Assembly: GCA_946499505.1 (NCBI GenBank)
Contig: CAMMSL010000027.1
Coordinates: forward strand, 1-33,037
DNA length: 33,037 nucleotides
Source of the DNA: an uncultured Lachnoclostridium sp.
GTDB lineage: Bacteria > Bacillota > Clostridia > Lachnospirales > Lachnospiraceae
Reading direction: 5' to 3'
Part shown: positions 31,222-33,037 of the stretch, in pieces
How the letters are laid out: each line of letters begins with the position of its first letter
Numbering within the stretch: the first letter of the stretch is position 1
The notes under the pieces: generated by a model
Told to the model about the DNA's origin: nothing
The model's database searches: none
The model's input: only the letters and a program-made list of their open reading frames with translations
Translations under genes and position numbers: made by a program

Positions 31222-31527
31222 ATGAATACGGTAGAGATGCTGGACGAACTGCAGAACAAGGCTCTGCACGATGAAGAACTGAAAAACAGATTTTTAAAGA
31301 CAAAGGAAGAGGAAGATTCGCTTGGGGCTTTCTGCCGTGTCTGCCGGGAGATGGGATATGAGATCTATCCTATGGACGTTATTCAGGCTGGAGATGAATT
31401 TTACGCGACAATGAAGCGCAGTACCAACGGCGGCGGAGAGAATTCTCCAAAGCTGGAAGGCGAGGATGACCTTTATGAGATGTTCTTTGCCAGTCTGGAA
31501 CAGACAGGAAATCAGGACGGCAGATGA
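31222..31527 (+). CDS. small acidic Nif11-like protein
   Basis: This 101-aa acidic protein has an N-terminal helical region (VEMLDELQNKALHDEELKNRF ending near residue 25, then FCRVCREMGYEI) that looks like the Nif11 domain used as a leader in some RiPP precursors. It is followed by VIQAGDEFYATM and a Gly cluster at residues 70-72 in STNGGGENSP. The C terminus is acidic and aromatic (EGEDDLYEMFFASLE) rather than Cys/Ser/Thr-rich. No modification enzyme or exporter is next to it, so a RiPP role is not supported. Its 6-bp spacing from the alcohol dehydrogenase suggests a partner or regulator of that enzyme. Function unknown. Confidence 0.75.
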   Translation: MNTVEMLDELQNKALHDEELKNRFLKTKEEEDSLGAFCRVCREMGYEIYPMDVIQAGDEFYATMKRSTNGGGENSPKLEGEDDLYEMFFASLEQTGNQDGR

Positions 31528-31575
31528 GAGAACGGGTATTAACTGAAGCAATTTGATTTAAAGGAGGAAATGACA

Positions 31576-32100
31576 ATGGAATCAACATTAAAAGATTTAA
31601 AAGAGAGAAGAAGCATCCGTGCATATAAATCGGAGCAGATCAAAGAGGAGGAACTGCAGAAAATTCTTGAGGCGGGTACCTATGCTCCCACCGGAATGGG
31701 AATGCAGTCTCCGAAGATCGTAGTGGTACAGGATAAGGAGACTAGAGACTATCTGTCTGAGCTGAATGCAAAATATCTGGGAAGCGATTCGGATCCGTTC
31801 TACGGCGCGCCGACTGTGCTTGTCGTGCTCGCATCAAAGGAACGTCCTACATGTGTGGAAGACGGTTCTCTTGTGCTGGGAAATCTGATGAATGCTGCGT
31901 ATGCTGTCGGCGTCGGATCGTGCTGGATTCACCGTGCGCGAGAGGTGTTCGATTCGGAAGAAGGCAAAGCACTTCTGAAGAAATGGGGAATCGAGGGAGA
32001 CTATATCGGCGTCGGCCACTGCATACTGGGATATCCGGCGGACGGAGCCGTGCCACAGGCAAAACCGAGAAAAGACGATTATATCGTTTATGTGAGGTAG
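31576..32100 (+). CDS. nitroreductase family FMN-dependent oxidoreductase
   Basis: This 174-aa nitroreductase-fold flavoprotein has the N-terminal FMN-phosphate motif RRSIRAYKSEQIKEEEL, the segment GTYAPTGMGMQSPKIVVV that packs on the flavin, and the C-terminal IEGDYIGVGHCILGYP and KPRKDDYIVYV. Family members reduce nitro compounds, quinones or flavins with NAD(P)H. The ATG at 31576 is chosen because AAGGAGG is only two bases from the ATG at 31570 but 8 from this one. A fluoride channel gene starts 4 bp downstream and uses a Shine-Dalgarno within this gene's end. Confidence 0.93.
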   Translation: MESTLKDLKERRSIRAYKSEQIKEEELQKILEAGTYAPTGMGMQSPKIVVVQDKETRDYLSELNAKYLGSDSDPFYGAPTVLVVLASKERPTCVEDGSLVLGNLMNAAYAVGVGSCWIHRAREVFDSEEGKALLKKWGIEGDYIGVGHCILGYPADGAVPQAKPRKDDYIVYVR

Positions 32101-32104
32101 CACA

Positions 32105-32470
32105 ATGGCGGGATTTGTGTGTGTCGGGATCGGCGGAGCTCTCGGCGCAATGCTCAGATATGCCATCAGCCTGATCCCCTTTAAAGGCGGTTTCCCTGTA
32201 CTTACACTGATCACAAATGTACTTGGAGCGCTTGCCATCGGTATGATTGCCGGCGCTGCGGCAAGAAAAGGACTTCCGCAGAATGCCGTGCTGTTCCTTA
32301 AGACGGGCGTATGCGGAGGATTTACGACATTTTCCACCTTTTCATTGGAGGCTTACAATCTGCTGGAGCAGGGACAAATCAAAATGTCGGTCCTGTATAT
32401 CGTTTTAAGCGTCGTCTTCTGTATGGCTGGTGTTGCGGCAGGTATGTATGCTGCAGAACATATTGTGTAA
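32105..32470 (+). CDS. crcB: fluoride efflux channel Fluc/CrcB
   Basis: This 121-aa four-helix membrane protein forms dual-topology fluoride channels. Family motifs are GIGGALGAMLRYAIS at the N terminus, TNVLGALAIGMIAG with the conserved Asn38, and GVCGGFTTFSTFSLE with the phenylalanine-box residues Phe76 and Phe79. A single gene like this one implies a homodimer; paired crcB genes are the heterodimer form. No fluoride riboswitch was recognised, as the gene is embedded 4 bp after the nitroreductase gene. Confidence 0.95.
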   Translation: MAGFVCVGIGGALGAMLRYAISLIPFKGGFPVLTLITNVLGALAIGMIAGAAARKGLPQNAVLFLKTGVCGGFTTFSTFSLEAYNLLEQGQIKMSVLYIVLSVVFCMAGVAAGMYAAEHIV

Positions 32471-32595
32471 AATTTCTCATTTACAGGAACATTATTTTAC
32501 ACCGGATCGGACAGGATAACGATATTACAGGAATACTTTTGTTCCGCGGTGCGGCAGACCTTACAGATGTAGCTTGTGTGCAACCAAGATTGCGA

Positions 32596-32625
32596 TTGAC
32601 TAACCCGGCATGAGTTTCCTAAAAT
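32596..32625 (+). promoter_or_regulatory. promoter of feoA
   Basis: TTGACT at 32596-32601, an 18-nt spacer and TAAAAT at 32620-32625, about 20 bp before the ATG. No clear Fur or DtxR box was seen overlapping it. Confidence 0.55.
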
Positions 32626-32644
32626 TGAGAAAAGGAGGGATACC

Positions 32645-32857
32645 ATGCAGGCGTTATCAAATGCCAGACCGGGAGAGTCATACACAATTAAATGGATGTT
32701 CGGTCTGCCGGACGTACTCGAATTCCTGCATAGCCGCCATGTTGAAGAGGGCAGCACGATCCGGGTGATCCAGCAGTGCCGCGACAGTGTGATCATCGGA
32801 GTTCAGGATGTAAGGCTGGCTCTCGGACACGAAGTCGCAGAGCGGATCAAGGTGTAG
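32645..32857 (+). CDS. feoA: FeoA-domain protein (ferrous iron transport)
   Basis: This 70-aa single SH3-like FeoA domain has the short open SYTIKWMFGLPDVLEFLHSRHVEEGSTIRVIQ and the closing strand DSVIIGVQDVRLALGHEVAERIKV, which is the family's 'RlaLg...A..I.V' end. FeoA proteins bind or regulate the FeoB ferrous iron permease. AAAAGGAGG precedes the ATG. In related genomes a second feoA and feoB usually follow, and the window ends 180 bp downstream, so the rest of the operon is probably just outside (inference). Confidence 0.88.
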   Translation: MQALSNARPGESYTIKWMFGLPDVLEFLHSRHVEEGSTIRVIQQCRDSVIIGVQDVRLALGHEVAERIKV

Positions 32858-33037
32858 GAGCGAAACAGAACAGGGTACCTGATCCGGACCGTAAGATAAG
32901 TGGTGAATAAAATAAGAGAAAAGGCAGACGCTGTTTGGTGACGGAAGAATATCAAAGTGATGTTTGGACAACCGGACAGTGCGCTAACTTGAAATTTTAA
33001 ATTCCAGTGCAGAGTTAAATTCCACAGGGGTTTAAAA
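32858..33037. other. right edge noncoding stretch with direct repeat
   Basis: No gene is visible. TTAAATTCCA occurs at 32997-33006 and again at 33015-33024, an 18-bp period, in an A/T-rich context just before the window end. Confidence 0.35.

Noticed and set aside
31222-31527. RiPP (nitrile-hydratase/Nif11 leader) biosynthetic cluster
   Set aside because: Only the small protein is suggestive; there is no radical SAM enzyme, lanthionine synthetase, cyclodehydratase or exporter in the neighbourhood.
32471-32644. Riboswitch (fluoride or NiCo/iron type) before feoA
   Set aside because: The conserved sequence blocks of those classes were not found; a plain promoter lies close to the gene.

Overview
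The window reads as chromosome of an anaerobic, spore-forming Firmicute of the Lachnospiraceae type. This is inferred from gene content, not from a marker gene. The supporting features are a tig-clpP-clpX-lon-engB proteostasis cluster, rubredoxin, an NCS2 uracil permease, CotF-like spore coat proteins, a collagen-like (GXT)n surface or spore protein, an iron-containing alcohol dehydrogenase, an Rpn/PD-(D/E)XK 'transposase' and consistently strong AGGAGG ribosome binding sites. No tRNA, rRNA, CRISPR array, IS element or prophage was seen.

Layout. 1-2.5 kb: a small XRE regulator with an operator-like inverted repeat at its own promoter, a CYTH phosphatase and an Rpn-family nuclease. 2.5-10.9 kb: a DJ-1 protein, then tig, clpP, clpX, lon and engB, an AI-2E-type permease and rubredoxin. 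Intrinsic terminators or hairpins punctuate this block, and there is a 20-bp palindrome between clpX and lon. 10.9-11.27 kb: a GC-rich noncoding stretch of stacked hairpins. 11.3-16.8 kb: a YczE/YitT-type membrane protein, an FAD dehydrogenase with a Cys cluster, a Cof-type HAD phosphatase, two CotF-like spore proteins, a peptidase C26 and a divergent M19 dipeptidase. 16.9-20.4 kb: uracil permease, a membrane-anchored C39-type peptidase and an XRE regulator with a helical-repeat tail. 20.5-23.3 kb: argG and a divergent malic enzyme, separated by an AT-rich region with ArgR-box-like palindromes spaced exactly two helical turns apart.

23.4-26.1 kb: a GT2 glycosyltransferase with a TPR-like tail sits just upstream of a Thr-rich collagen-like protein with a globular C-terminal domain. 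This looks like a self-contained glycosylated spore or exosporium filament module. 26.2-29.4 kb: a fused CcdA-TlpA thiol-redox protein, a GrpB-family protein with an added membrane hairpin, and an OGG1-type 8-oxoguanine glycosylase behind a leader of three abutting hairpins. 29.4-32.9 kb: a nicotinamidase-like hydrolase, an iron alcohol dehydrogenase with a tightly linked Nif11-like small acidic protein, a nitroreductase, a Fluc fluoride channel and FeoA. The FeoA gene is probably the start of an iron-transport operon that continues past the window.

Most of the window is ordinary core genome. The points most worth a second look are the GT2/collagen pair, the ADH/Nif11-like pair, the structured element near 11.1 kb with a diverged second copy near 23.4 kb, the XRE operator, the ArgR-like array beside malic enzyme, and the triple-hairpin leader of the glycosylase gene.
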